From: Draconibacterium sp.
GTDB taxonomy: Bacteria > Bacteroidota > Bacteroidia > Bacteroidales > Prolixibacteraceae
Length of the DNA stretch: 7,906 nt
Direction of reading: 5' to 3'
Assembly (NCBI GenBank): GCA_015493625.1
Contig: WGCT01000468.1
Span: 1 to 7,906, forward strand
Shown: positions 1-6,568 of the stretch, in pieces
Layout: each line of letters begins with the position of its first letter
How positions within the stretch are numbered: the first letter of the stretch is position 1
Notes under the pieces: model-generated
Seen by the model: the letters and a program-made list of their open reading frames with translations, nothing else
Told to the model about the DNA's origin: nothing
Database searches by the model: none
Made by a program: the position numbers and the translations under genes

Positions 1-21
1 GGAGATGTGTATAAGAGACAG
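1..21 (+). other. Residual Illumina Nextera adapter (Tn5 mosaic end)
   Basis: Bases 3-21 are identical to the 19-bp Tn5 mosaic end used in Nextera libraries. The two preceding G residues match the read-2 version of that adapter rather than the read-1 version. This is library sequence left at a contig end, not genome. The matching reverse-complement adapter is absent from the right end of the window. The adjacent A5/G6 run (22-32) should also be treated with caution. Confidence 0.95.
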
Positions 22-43
22 AAAAAGGGGGGATATATTTTTT

Positions 44-1339
44 TTAGCTGAAGAGTGCTTTAATTTTTGCTTTTACTTCATCTTCGTCGGGGTCAATGTC
101 GAAAACAATTTCCGGTTTCAGATAAAAAAGTTCGTTTTCGGCTTTAAACCTTGCTTCGCCACCGCCGGTAATATTCAACATTACAATAGCATCTTTTTCA
201 ACTTTACCTGCTTTAACCGCATCTATTAAAGTTGCTGTTGCCACAGCTGCTGCAGGGTGAATATCAATTCCTTCGGTTTCTTCGAAAAGAATACCTGCCT
301 GACGAGCTTCGTCGTTTGTTGCTCGTAACACCTCGCCATTCGAATCTTTCAGTGCGTCATATAATCCACCTGCAATTGGGTAGGGTGGTTTCCGGTTCGA
401 GAGAACTTTTGCATCCATTATTTCAACTTGTTTGCGAGCTTCGTTATTATCGAGCGGCAACATCTCTCTCGAATCAAGTTTCCATGCATCGTGAATTGGC
501 GTAAAAGGTAAATTTTGGGCAACCATCAATTTCATTTTTTTGTTACCGAATCGTCCGTCTTCAATAAAACGGAGGTTTGCTTCCCAGGCAGCAACAGCAC
601 CGGTTCCACTTCCTACTGCTTGAAAATAGTAATCGGGAATTTCGCCAATTTTTGTTGTTGCCGAAAGCATTGTTGTTCCCATTCCATCGCGGCGGGCAAC
701 ATTTTTTGCGCCTCCTTCGGCAACAAAACCGTCCATTGCTGCAATAATATTCGACAGGTGAATGGCATCGAAATAATCGCTTCCCGAGCGACTGCTTACC
801 AGTTTAACACAGCTGTTTAACGGAGCATCGAACCAAAGTGCGCTTAAATTATCTTCGGGAACGCAAATGAGTAACGGTATAGTATTGTCGGAACAAACCT
901 GAGCAAAGGCACGCGACGTATTTCCGGCCGAGGCAACAACTAAAATTTTGTTCATCTCCGGAGTCATTCGTCCGCATACCGAGTACGATTCGGTTTCTTT
1001 AAACGAGCAGGTTTTCATGGCAATTCCTTTTTCGGGCCAGTAACCGCTAAAAGTTATCCAAAGATTTTTTAATCCAAGCTCGGCGGCCAACCCTGTACTT
1101 TTATAGGTAATTGGTGCCGACGAACCTTTTAATGTTCGTCCAATGGGCAACCAGTCGGCAAATTTGTACAATCCCCACGAGTCGTCTTTTACTTCAATCT
1201 GACGTTTTTGATAAATGGCACGTATTAACGTTGGTGCAGTTTCGCCCGGAGCATCCAGCATCCAGCCTTTATCCTCAAACTCTTTCCCGGTTTTTACCGA
1301 TTGTAATTTATATTTCGTAGGTGAAAAATTGTTGCTCAT
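44..1339 (-). CDS. Cysteate synthase (PLP-dependent, threonine-synthase-like fold)
   Basis: This 431-residue protein is a fold-type II PLP enzyme that converts O-phospho-L-serine and sulfite to L-cysteate and phosphate. The residues seen fit the cysteate synthase family rather than threonine synthase. The putative PLP lysine K114 lies in TCSFKETE, where threonine synthases have GSFKDRG. It is preceded by GYWPEKG (99-105). The PLP-contacting ASAGNTSRAFA (136-146), the phosphate-binding loop AVGSGTGAVAAWEA (241-254), the block EGGAKNVARRDGMGT (208-222) and a C-terminal NITGGG (389-394) all match my recollection of methanogen and Bacteroidota members. The ATG at 1337-1339 sits about 20 nt after a TATTTTTG promoter box, and the stop is at 44-46, so the gene is complete. 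No membrane segment is seen, so it is cytosolic. In methanogens the product feeds coenzyme M; in Bacteroidota sulfonolipid synthesis is the likelier use (inference). An unusual threonine synthase is the alternative. Confidence 0.86.
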   Translation of the reverse strand: MSNNFSPTKYKLQSVKTGKEFEDKGWMLDAPGETAPTLIRAIYQKRQIEVKDDSWGLYKFADWLPIGRTLKGSSAPITYKSTGLAAELGLKNLWITFSGYWPEKGIAMKTCSFKETESYSVCGRMTPEMNKILVVASAGNTSRAFAQVCSDNTIPLLICVPEDNLSALWFDAPLNSCVKLVSSRSGSDYFDAIHLSNIIAAMDGFVAEGGAKNVARRDGMGTTMLSATTKIGEIPDYYFQAVGSGTGAVAAWEANLRFIEDGRFGNKKMKLMVAQNLPFTPIHDAWKLDSREMLPLDNNEARKQVEIMDAKVLSNRKPPYPIAGGLYDALKDSNGEVLRATNDEARQAGILFEETEGIDIHPAAAVATATLIDAVKAGKVEKDAIVMLNITGGGEARFKAENELFYLKPEIVFDIDPDEDEVKAKIKALFS

Positions 1340-1363
1340 TCCATTCTGTTTTTAATTGATTCA

Positions 1364-1395
1364 CAAAAATAGAAATTGAGAGCAGACTTTAACAA
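1364..1395 (-). promoter_or_regulatory. Bacteroidota-type promoter for cysteate synthase
   Basis: Read on the minus strand, TATTTTTG (1364-1371) matches the Bacteroidota -7 consensus TAnnTTTG exactly. A TTG at 1393-1395 lies 21 nt upstream, within the usual -33 spacing. Transcription would start near 1357-1360, giving a leader of roughly 20 nt before the ATG at 1339. No Shine-Dalgarno sequence is seen, which is normal for this phylum. Confidence 0.55.
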
Positions 1396-1471
1396 CCAAA
1401 AGAAAATAATTTCGGGTAAACTACAATAAATTAAATGCATTGTTCTCTCATCAATCATTTAAAAATAAATA

Positions 1472-1479
1472 TATCTTTG
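1472..1479 (+). promoter_or_regulatory. -7 promoter box for the GT2 gene
   Basis: TATCTTTG matches the Bacteroidota -7 consensus TAnnTTTG exactly and lies 28 nt before the ATG at 1508, predicting a leader of about 20 nt. No TTTG or TTG sits at the usual 19-21 nt upstream; the nearest TTG (1440-1442) is 29 nt away. Only the -7 element is therefore supported. Confidence 0.5.
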
Positions 1480-1507
1480 TTGCTTTAACGAACAGATATT
1501 TATTTCG

Positions 1508-2242
1508 ATGAGCAAAAATCTTGTAATTATACCAACATACAACGAAAAAGAGAATGTTGAGAAGATGATTCGCAAAGTGTTTTCGTTGGAAACACCTTTT
1601 GAGCTTTTAATTATTGAGGACAATTCGCCCGATGGAACAGCAAAAATTGTAAAATCGTTGCAGAAAGAATTTCCTGAAAGACTTCATATTCACGAAAGAA
1701 AAGGTAAACTGGGGCTTGGAACAGCTTACATTGCAGGATTTGAGTGGGCATTGAAACGTGATTATGAATATATTTTTGAAATGGATTGCGATTTCTCGCA
1801 TAACCCCGACGACCTCGAAAAGCTTTATAAAGCAGCACTCGAAGGAGCCGATGTTGCCATTGGGTCGCGATATATTTCGGGAATTAATGTGGTAAACTGG
1901 CCACTGGGCAGAGTGTTGATGTCGTATTTTGCATCGGTGTATGTTCGCACAATTACCGGAATGAAAGTGATGGATACAACAGCCGGATTTAAATGTTACA
2001 GACGAAAAGTGTTGGAAACCATTGACTTCTGTGAGATTAAACTGGTGGGATATGGATTTCAGGTGGAGATGAAATTTACCGCTTATAAATTTGGATTTAA
2101 TATTGTTGAAGTGCCCATTGTATTTGTCGATCGGCAAGAAGGAACATCGAAAATGAGTGGCGGAATTTTTAATGAAGCGCTGTGGGGCGTTTTAAAAATG
2201 AAAATACGCAGCTGGTCGCGGAAATATGAAATGCCGGAATAA
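1508..2242 (+). CDS. Polyprenol-phosphate mannosyltransferase (GT2, DPM1-like)
   Basis: This is a 244-residue GT-A fold family 2 glycosyltransferase of the soluble dolichol-phosphate mannose synthase type. It would transfer mannose from GDP-mannose to a polyprenyl phosphate at the cytoplasmic face of the inner membrane, supplying lipid-linked mannose. Visible motifs, in order, are PTYNE (9-13, nucleotide binding), EDNSPDGT (37-44), KLGLGTAY (67-74), the metal-binding D93-C94-D95 in EMDCDFSHNP, GSRY (119-122), DTTAGFKCYRR (156-166), GYGFQVEM (181-188) and EGTSKM (211-216). The protein stops after the catalytic domain with no C-terminal membrane helices, so it resembles DPM1-type rather than membrane-anchored bacterial forms. 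It ends 39 nt before a strong terminator, so it seems to be transcribed alone. Donor and acceptor are family inferences; another hexose or polyprenol substrate is possible. Confidence 0.88.
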   Translation: MSKNLVIIPTYNEKENVEKMIRKVFSLETPFELLIIEDNSPDGTAKIVKSLQKEFPERLHIHERKGKLGLGTAYIAGFEWALKRDYEYIFEMDCDFSHNPDDLEKLYKAALEGADVAIGSRYISGINVVNWPLGRVLMSYFASVYVRTITGMKVMDTTAGFKCYRRKVLETIDFCEIKLVGYGFQVEMKFTAYKFGFNIVEVPIVFVDRQEGTSKMSGGIFNEALWGVLKMKIRSWSRKYEMPE

Positions 2243-2281
2243 TTTTGGCTTCTTTCTGAATAAACTATTTAATAAATTTAT

Positions 2282-2305
2282 AGGCTGCAATTGCAGCCTT
2301 TTTTT
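2282..2305 (+). terminator. Intrinsic terminator after the GT2 gene
   Basis: An 18-bp perfect palindrome (2282-2299) folds into a GGCTGC/GCAGCC stem with an AATT loop and is followed directly by seven T (2299-2305). It starts 39 nt after the GT2 stop codon. This is a textbook rho-independent terminator and separates the glycosyltransferase from dihydroorotase. Confidence 0.9.
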
Positions 2306-2346
2306 GTTTCGTTTTTAAAAATGAACTTTTATATTCTCAAACTGGT

Positions 2347-2354
2347 TAACTTTG
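2347..2354 (+). promoter_or_regulatory. -7 promoter box almost abutting the pyrC start
   Basis: TAACTTTG matches TAnnTTTG exactly. Its end is only 6 nt before the ATG at 2361 and 15 nt before the ATG at 2370. Transcription starting 5-8 nt after the box would give a leaderless message for 2361 or a leader of about 10 nt for 2370. No -33 TTTG lies at the usual distance. The box also overlaps the TTG codon at 2352, which argues against that codon as the start. Confidence 0.5.
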
Positions 2355-2369
2355 TATAAAATGGAAATT

Positions 2370-3713
2370 ATGAAAACGCTGATAAAAAACGCTACTATTA
2401 TAAACGAAGGATTAAAATTTGCCGGAAGCGTACTGATTAATAACGAAAAAATTGAGAAAGTATTTCCACATATTATGCCTTCCGATTTCGATTACAATAA
2501 CATTGAAATTATTGATGCAACAGGATTGGTTTTAATTCCGGGCGTTATCGACGATCAGGTTCATTTCAGAGAACCCGGACTTACGTATAAAGGCGAAATT
2601 GCCACCGAAAGCCGTGCAGCGGTAGCCGGTGGCGTAACCACTTTTATGGAAATGCCAAATACAAATCCGCAGGCTGTTACTCAGGAGTTACTTCAACAAA
2701 AATACAATAGGGCAGCAGAAGTTTCGGCGGCAAATTATTCGTTTTATATGGGTGCTACAAATACCAATTTAGATGAGGTGTTAAAAACCAATCCTGCGGA
2801 AGTGTGTGGCATTAAGGTATTTATGGGCTCGTCGACCGGAAATATGTTGGTTGACGACGAAGCCGTTTTGTCAGAAATTTTTAGAAATGCACCAACGTTG
2901 GTTGCCACGCATTGCGAAGATGAACAGACAATTAAAAGAGATACCGAAATTGCCCGTAAAAGGTATGGCGAAAATGTTCCTATTACGCAACACGCTTACA
3001 TTCGAAGTGCCGAAGCGTGTTACATTTCATCGTCGAAAGCAGTTTCGCTGGCTTCGAAATTCGATACGCGACTGCACATTTTACACCTTTCAACCGAAAA
3101 AGAGATGGCCCTTTTTTCGCCCGGGAAACCCAGCGAGAAAAATATTACAGCCGAAGTTTGTGTGCATCATCTGTGGTTCGACGAGAGTGATTATGAAAAA
3201 CACGGCACACGTATAAAATGGAATCCATCGATTAAAACTGAAAAAGATAAAATTGCTCTTTGGGAAGCGCTGCTATCCGATAAAATTGATGTAATAGCTA
3301 CCGACCACGCTCCGCACACGCACGACGAAAAAAACAATACCTATTTTAAAGCTCCTTCCGGTGGCCCGCTTGTTCAGCACTCGCTGGTTGCCATGTTAGA
3401 AATGAGTAAACGCGGATTTATTACTCCCGAAAAAGTGATTCAAAAAATGTGTCATGCTCCGGCCGACTTGTTCAGAGTTGAGAAGCGGGGTTACATTCGC
3501 GAAGGTTATTTTGCCGATTTGGTTTTAATCGACCCAAATAATAGCTGGGTAGTTTCGCCCGAAAATATTCTTTATAAATGTGGCTGGTCGCCTTTCGAAG
3601 GAACCGAATTCTCGCATAAAATAGTTTCAACTTTTGTTAATGGCACACTTGTTTATAACGATAACAGAATTATGAAAGTTGAAAATTCACAAAGAATTTC
3701 ATTTTCATTATAA
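2370..3713 (+). CDS. pyrC: Dihydroorotase (class I-type amidohydrolase)
   Basis: This cytosolic metal-dependent enzyme interconverts N-carbamoyl-L-aspartate and dihydroorotate in de novo pyrimidine synthesis. The 447-residue protein shows the amidohydrolase pattern: DDQVHFREPG (61-70), EMPNTNP (94-100), K149 in GIKVFMGSSTG (candidate carboxylated lysine), H181 in ATHCEDE, H239 in LHILHLST, and D312 in TDHAPHT. SGGPLVQHSL (330-339) and GWSPFEG (405-411) are typical of the Bacteroidota form. The first histidine of the usual HxH metal motif is glutamine here (Q63-V64-H65). The frame stays open to a TTG at 2352 and has ATGs at 2361 and 2370. I prefer 2370 because homologues as I recall begin at MKTLIKNAT and because the promoter box covers the TTG. 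The gene follows a terminator and has its own promoter. Allantoinase or hydantoinase are less likely given the overall pattern. Confidence 0.9.
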   Translation: MKTLIKNATIINEGLKFAGSVLINNEKIEKVFPHIMPSDFDYNNIEIIDATGLVLIPGVIDDQVHFREPGLTYKGEIATESRAAVAGGVTTFMEMPNTNPQAVTQELLQQKYNRAAEVSAANYSFYMGATNTNLDEVLKTNPAEVCGIKVFMGSSTGNMLVDDEAVLSEIFRNAPTLVATHCEDEQTIKRDTEIARKRYGENVPITQHAYIRSAEACYISSSKAVSLASKFDTRLHILHLSTEKEMALFSPGKPSEKNITAEVCVHHLWFDESDYEKHGTRIKWNPSIKTEKDKIALWEALLSDKIDVIATDHAPHTHDEKNNTYFKAPSGGPLVQHSLVAMLEMSKRGFITPEKVIQKMCHAPADLFRVEKRGYIREGYFADLVLIDPNNSWVVSPENILYKCGWSPFEGTEFSHKIVSTFVNGTLVYNDNRIMKVENSQRISFSL

Positions 3714-3717
3714 AAAA

Positions 3718-3749
3718 TTTGACAAATTCTAAATATTGAATTACCTTTT
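3718..3749 (+). promoter_or_regulatory. Promoter of the T9SS repeat-protein gene
   Basis: TTTG (3718-3721) is followed after exactly 20 nt by TACCTTTT (3742-3749), which matches the -7 consensus TAnnTTTG except for its last base. The -33/-7 spacing is the expected 19-21 nt. It starts 5 nt after the pyrC stop codon. The predicted transcription start near 3755-3757 leaves a leader of about 18 nt before the ATG at 3774. Confidence 0.5.
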
Positions 3750-3773
3750 AGGGTCAAAAAAAAATTCAATATT
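3732..3773. repeat. 11-bp perfect inverted repeat around the promoter box
   Basis: AATATTGAATT (3732-3742) is repeated as its exact reverse complement at 3763-3773, with 20 nt between the arms. The left arm touches the -7 box and the right arm ends at the base before the start codon. Because the left arm lies upstream of the predicted transcript start, an operator role at DNA level is more plausible than an mRNA hairpin. The arms are AT-rich, so chance is not excluded. Confidence 0.5.
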
Positions 3774-5234
3774 ATGTTTAAAAACTTATCTGTTGCAGTA
3801 ATCGCATGCGTTATTGCCACTGTATCGGTGGCTCAGGAAATTCCATTGCAAAATGTATATACAAAATCGGGAGAAACCAGCGAGTTCGACCATATTAGTC
3901 AAATAACAGTTTATTCGTACACCTATACCTCTGCAACCGATTCAACGTTTACCCAAAAAGAAGTTTCAACCTTCGACAATCAAGGGAATAAAACCGGGAA
4001 CTACACGTGTATGTGGGATTCGTACTATAACACGTATTTAAATGATGAAAAAGAGGAGTTTGTTTACGATGCAAGCGGAAACAATATCGAATATCAGTAT
4101 TGGTACGGAGAAGGTTCTGAATGGATAAAGAATTCGTTGACAAAGAATAAATTCGACATGAATAATAATGAAACTCAGTCGATTGTTTTTAGTTATAATC
4201 CGGATACTAAGAACTGGGATACAATTTCAATACAACGAAACGAATACAATGCTGCAGGAATGATTGTTGCTAAATACGATTCGACCAAACACCCTTACAA
4301 TACACCACCCTGGGAAATTAAACGAACAACACATTCTTACGATGAGAATAATAACGACACAACTATTGTAAACAGCCAATGGTACGAAAGTATTCACGAT
4401 TGGGGCAATAAATATATCACTTTGAATACATTCGATTCGGAAAACCGATTAATTGAAACAAACGAAACAGACGGTGTTCACAACGGAAACAAAAATACGT
4501 ATAGCTATAACACCGAGGGATATTTAGATACTGTGAAATTGTTTCGCGCCTTTCAAAATGGAGGAAGCATTACATGGAAATTATGGACAAGAGTAGAATA
4601 CTCGTACACTCCCGAGCATTGGATTTCGAAAGTTTCAATTTGGGCTTATAACCAACAAAAGGAGGAGTTGGAAATTACTCGTCAAAAACTAACAAGTTAC
4701 AATGCCAATGGCGATAAACTTGAAGTTGTTACAAAACTCAATTCTCAATATACCGATTTAATAAATAGCGAAAAAACAGTTTACGAATACGACGATGCCT
4801 ATAATTTAATTAAGGAGGAGTATTTTCAGTGGTTTGACAACATTAAAACATGGAAAAAATCAAAAACAACAACAAGCATTTATGTCGATGGAGTTTTAAG
4901 AGCAAAGCAGCGTTTTGCTCCAAACTACGGTAATCATTACTATTCTTGTGATTTTTACTACTACAACAACGAAGTTAAAACTTATACTCCGGTTCGTACT
5001 ATCGATAATACTGAACTGTTTCCAAATCCGGCGCATTCAGAAATTACAATTCAAAATCCTGAATTAAAATACAATCTGGTTTCAATCATTTCAACATCAG
5101 GAAAACTTGTGCTTCAAAAAACACTATCGGCAACAACCACAACCATTTCTGTTTCGGGACTAAACAATGGTGCTTATATTGCTGTATTACAGGGAAATAC
5201 CAACACTAAAACATTTAAAATAATTAAACAATAA
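3774..5234 (+). CDS. Secreted T9SS cargo protein with about eleven 31-residue repeats
   Basis: This 486-residue protein has three parts. Residues 1-20 form a Sec signal peptide (MFKNL, a hydrophobic core, then SVA before Q21). Residues 38 or 67 to about 395 are a repeat array. Residues 412-486 are a type A T9SS sorting domain, with LFPNPA (415-420), a central SGK turn, GLNNGAY (462-468) and a terminal FKIIKQ. Repeat starts of the form [YF]-[DN]-x-x-[GN] fall at 67, 98, 127, 158, 189, 220, 245, 278, 309, 339 and 370, a period close to 31. A weaker unit is at 38. Most units carry one or two tryptophans roughly 10-20 residues after the start. The layout recalls YD-type beta repeats, but I do not recognise a named family. 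The protein should cross the outer membrane through the Por machinery and be released or anchored to surface lipopolysaccharide. It has its own promoter and terminator. Substrate and function are unknown. Confidence 0.85.
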   Translation: MFKNLSVAVIACVIATVSVAQEIPLQNVYTKSGETSEFDHISQITVYSYTYTSATDSTFTQKEVSTFDNQGNKTGNYTCMWDSYYNTYLNDEKEEFVYDASGNNIEYQYWYGEGSEWIKNSLTKNKFDMNNNETQSIVFSYNPDTKNWDTISIQRNEYNAAGMIVAKYDSTKHPYNTPPWEIKRTTHSYDENNNDTTIVNSQWYESIHDWGNKYITLNTFDSENRLIETNETDGVHNGNKNTYSYNTEGYLDTVKLFRAFQNGGSITWKLWTRVEYSYTPEHWISKVSIWAYNQQKEELEITRQKLTSYNANGDKLEVVTKLNSQYTDLINSEKTVYEYDDAYNLIKEEYFQWFDNIKTWKKSKTTTSIYVDGVLRAKQRFAPNYGNHYYSCDFYYYNNEVKTYTPVRTIDNTELFPNPAHSEITIQNPELKYNLVSIISTSGKLVLQKTLSATTTTISVSGLNNGAYIAVLQGNTNTKTFKIIKQ

Positions 5235-5275
5235 ATCTGTTCTTTTTTGAATAAGGAATTTAAGCAGATTTTTTT
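5233..5275 (+). terminator. Probable intrinsic terminator after the T9SS gene
   Basis: AAATCTG (5233-5239), overlapping the stop codon, pairs with CAGATTT (5265-5271). The stem can be extended by a G-U and a T-A pair, or by CTT/AAG with a bulge. The 3' arm runs into seven T (5269-5275). The stem is AT-rich and the loop is long (over 20 nt), so it is weaker than the terminator at 2282-2305. Confidence 0.5.
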
Positions 5276-5364
5276 GATTTACGATTCCGTTTTTTGTCAC
5301 CTATAATTCAATAACTTTTCTTTATTTTGTGTTTGAATCAGAAAAAGATTAAACATTTATAACT

Positions 5365-6552
5365 ATGTACGGACAAATAAAAGACGATCTGCAAAAAACG
5401 CTCGAAGAGCTAAAAGAACAAGGTTTATATAAAAGCGAGCGAATAATTACTACCTCTCAAAGTTCTGAAATTTCGGTTTCAACCGGAGAGACTGTTTTAA
5501 ATTTCTGTGCCAACAATTACCTCGGACTTGCCAACAATAAAGAGGTAATTAAAGCTGCTCAGGATATTATGAACGACTGGGGCTTTGGTCTTTCGTCGGT
5601 ACGATTTATCTGTGGTACACAGCAAATTCATAAAGAGCTCGAAGAGAAAGTTTCGGAATTTTTAGGAACCGAAGACACCATTTTATATGTGGCGGCTTTC
5701 GATGCCAACGGAGGAGTTTTTGAACCACTACTTGGTCCCGACTCGGCTATTATTTCCGACGAGTTAAACCATGCATCAATTATCGACGGGGTACGTTTGT
5801 GCAAAGCACAACGGTTTCGTTACAAACATTCCGATATGGACGAGTTGGAGCAGTGTTTAAAAGATGCTGCCAACAACAAATATAAGATTATTGTAACCGA
5901 TGGCGTTTTCTCGATGGATGGCGATATTGCCAATCTTCCCGGAATTGTGGAGCTAGCCGAAAAGTACGACGCAATGGTAATGGTTGACGATTCGCACGCA
6001 ACCGGATACATTGGGCCAACCGGACGCGGAACAGCTGAACATTACGGATTACTTGGAAAAATAGACATTATAACCACCACATTCGGTAAAGCAATGGGTG
6101 GTGGAAACGGTGGTTGCACGTCGGGCAAAAAAGAAATTATTGATATGTTGCGCCAACGTTCGCGCCCATACCTTTTCTCCAATACGCTGGCTCCGGCAAC
6201 TGTTGGAGCTACACTTAAAGTAATCGATTTGCTTTCGGACAGCAGCGAGCTACCCGCAAAAACAAAATCGAATGCCAATTATTTCCGTAAAAAAATGGAA
6301 GCAGCCGGGTTCGACCTTGTAAAAGGCGATACCGCAATTGTTCCGGTAATGATTTACGACGAACCGCTCGCCATAAAATTTGCCGACGAATTGCTAAAAG
6401 AAGGAGTGTATGTTATTGGGTTCTGTTTTCCGGTGGTACCACGTGGAAAAGCACGAATCAGAGTTCAGCTTTCGGCAGCCCATTCCACCACACAAATCGA
6501 TGCAGCTGTAAACGCTTTTATTAAAGTGGGGAAAGAGTTGGGAATTATTTGA
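5365..6552 (+). CDS. kbl: Glycine C-acetyltransferase (2-amino-3-ketobutyrate CoA ligase)
   Basis: This PLP-dependent alpha-oxoamine synthase cleaves 2-amino-3-ketobutyrate with CoA to glycine and acetyl-CoA, the second step of threonine breakdown through threonine dehydrogenase. The 395-residue length matches E. coli Kbl, and the protein resembles it end to end: GLYKSERIITT (20-30), NFCANNYLGLAN (46-57), SVRFICGTQ (78-86), FDANGG (112-117), NHASIIDGVRLCKA (135-148), TDGVFSMDG (178-186), VDDSHATG (207-214), PLP lysine K242 in TFGKAMGG, RSRPYLFSNTLAP (265-277) and ARIRVQLSAAH (363-373). These features exclude serine palmitoyltransferase and the cysteate acyltransferase of sulfonolipid synthesis. 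The PLP loop is unusual: residues 239-252 read TFGKAMGGGNGGCT where typical Kbl has TLGKALGGASGGYT. No threonine dehydrogenase gene is adjacent. Upstream, only imperfect -7 boxes are visible (TAACTTTT at 5312-5319, TTATTTTG at 5322-5329). Confidence 0.9.
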   Translation: MYGQIKDDLQKTLEELKEQGLYKSERIITTSQSSEISVSTGETVLNFCANNYLGLANNKEVIKAAQDIMNDWGFGLSSVRFICGTQQIHKELEEKVSEFLGTEDTILYVAAFDANGGVFEPLLGPDSAIISDELNHASIIDGVRLCKAQRFRYKHSDMDELEQCLKDAANNKYKIIVTDGVFSMDGDIANLPGIVELAEKYDAMVMVDDSHATGYIGPTGRGTAEHYGLLGKIDIITTTFGKAMGGGNGGCTSGKKEIIDMLRQRSRPYLFSNTLAPATVGATLKVIDLLSDSSELPAKTKSNANYFRKKMEAAGFDLVKGDTAIVPVMIYDEPLAIKFADELLKEGVYVIGFCFPVVPRGKARIRVQLSAAHSTTQIDAAVNAFIKVGKELGII

Positions 6553-6568
6553 TACAACTCGTTTCATT

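Noticed and set aside
5..229. Plus-strand ORF beginning MCIRDR
   Set aside because: Its start codon and first residues come from the Nextera adapter and the rest is antisense to cysteate synthase.
44..1339. Threonine synthase annotation for the first gene
   Set aside because: The fold is shared, but the lysine motif is TCSFKETE instead of GSFKDRG and the remaining blocks match cysteate synthase.
1375..1450. TGAGAG/CTCTCA inverted repeat in the divergent promoter region
   Set aside because: Only 6 bp with more than 60 nt between the arms; expected by chance.
1607..2137. 176-codon minus-strand ORF inside the GT2 gene
   Set aside because: It is antisense to a gene with full family motifs, has no promoter box and reads as low-complexity shadow sequence rich in His, Asn and Cys.
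2806..3216. 136-codon plus-strand ORF inside pyrC
   Set aside because: Out-of-frame shadow of the dihydroorotase reading frame with no recognisable motifs.
5312..5329. -7 promoter boxes upstream of kbl
   Set aside because: TAACTTTT and TTATTTTG each carry a mismatch, and the only upstream TTTG (5293-5296) is 15 or 25 nt away rather than 19-21, so no promoter was called.
5365..6552. Cysteate fatty-acyltransferase or serine palmitoyltransferase, which would complete a sulfonolipid pathway with cysteate synthase
   Set aside because: Kbl-specific blocks (NFCANNYLGL, SVRFICGTQ, FDANGG, RSRPYLFSNTLAP) are present, whereas the GSNAYTGL-type motif of the lipid enzymes is absent.
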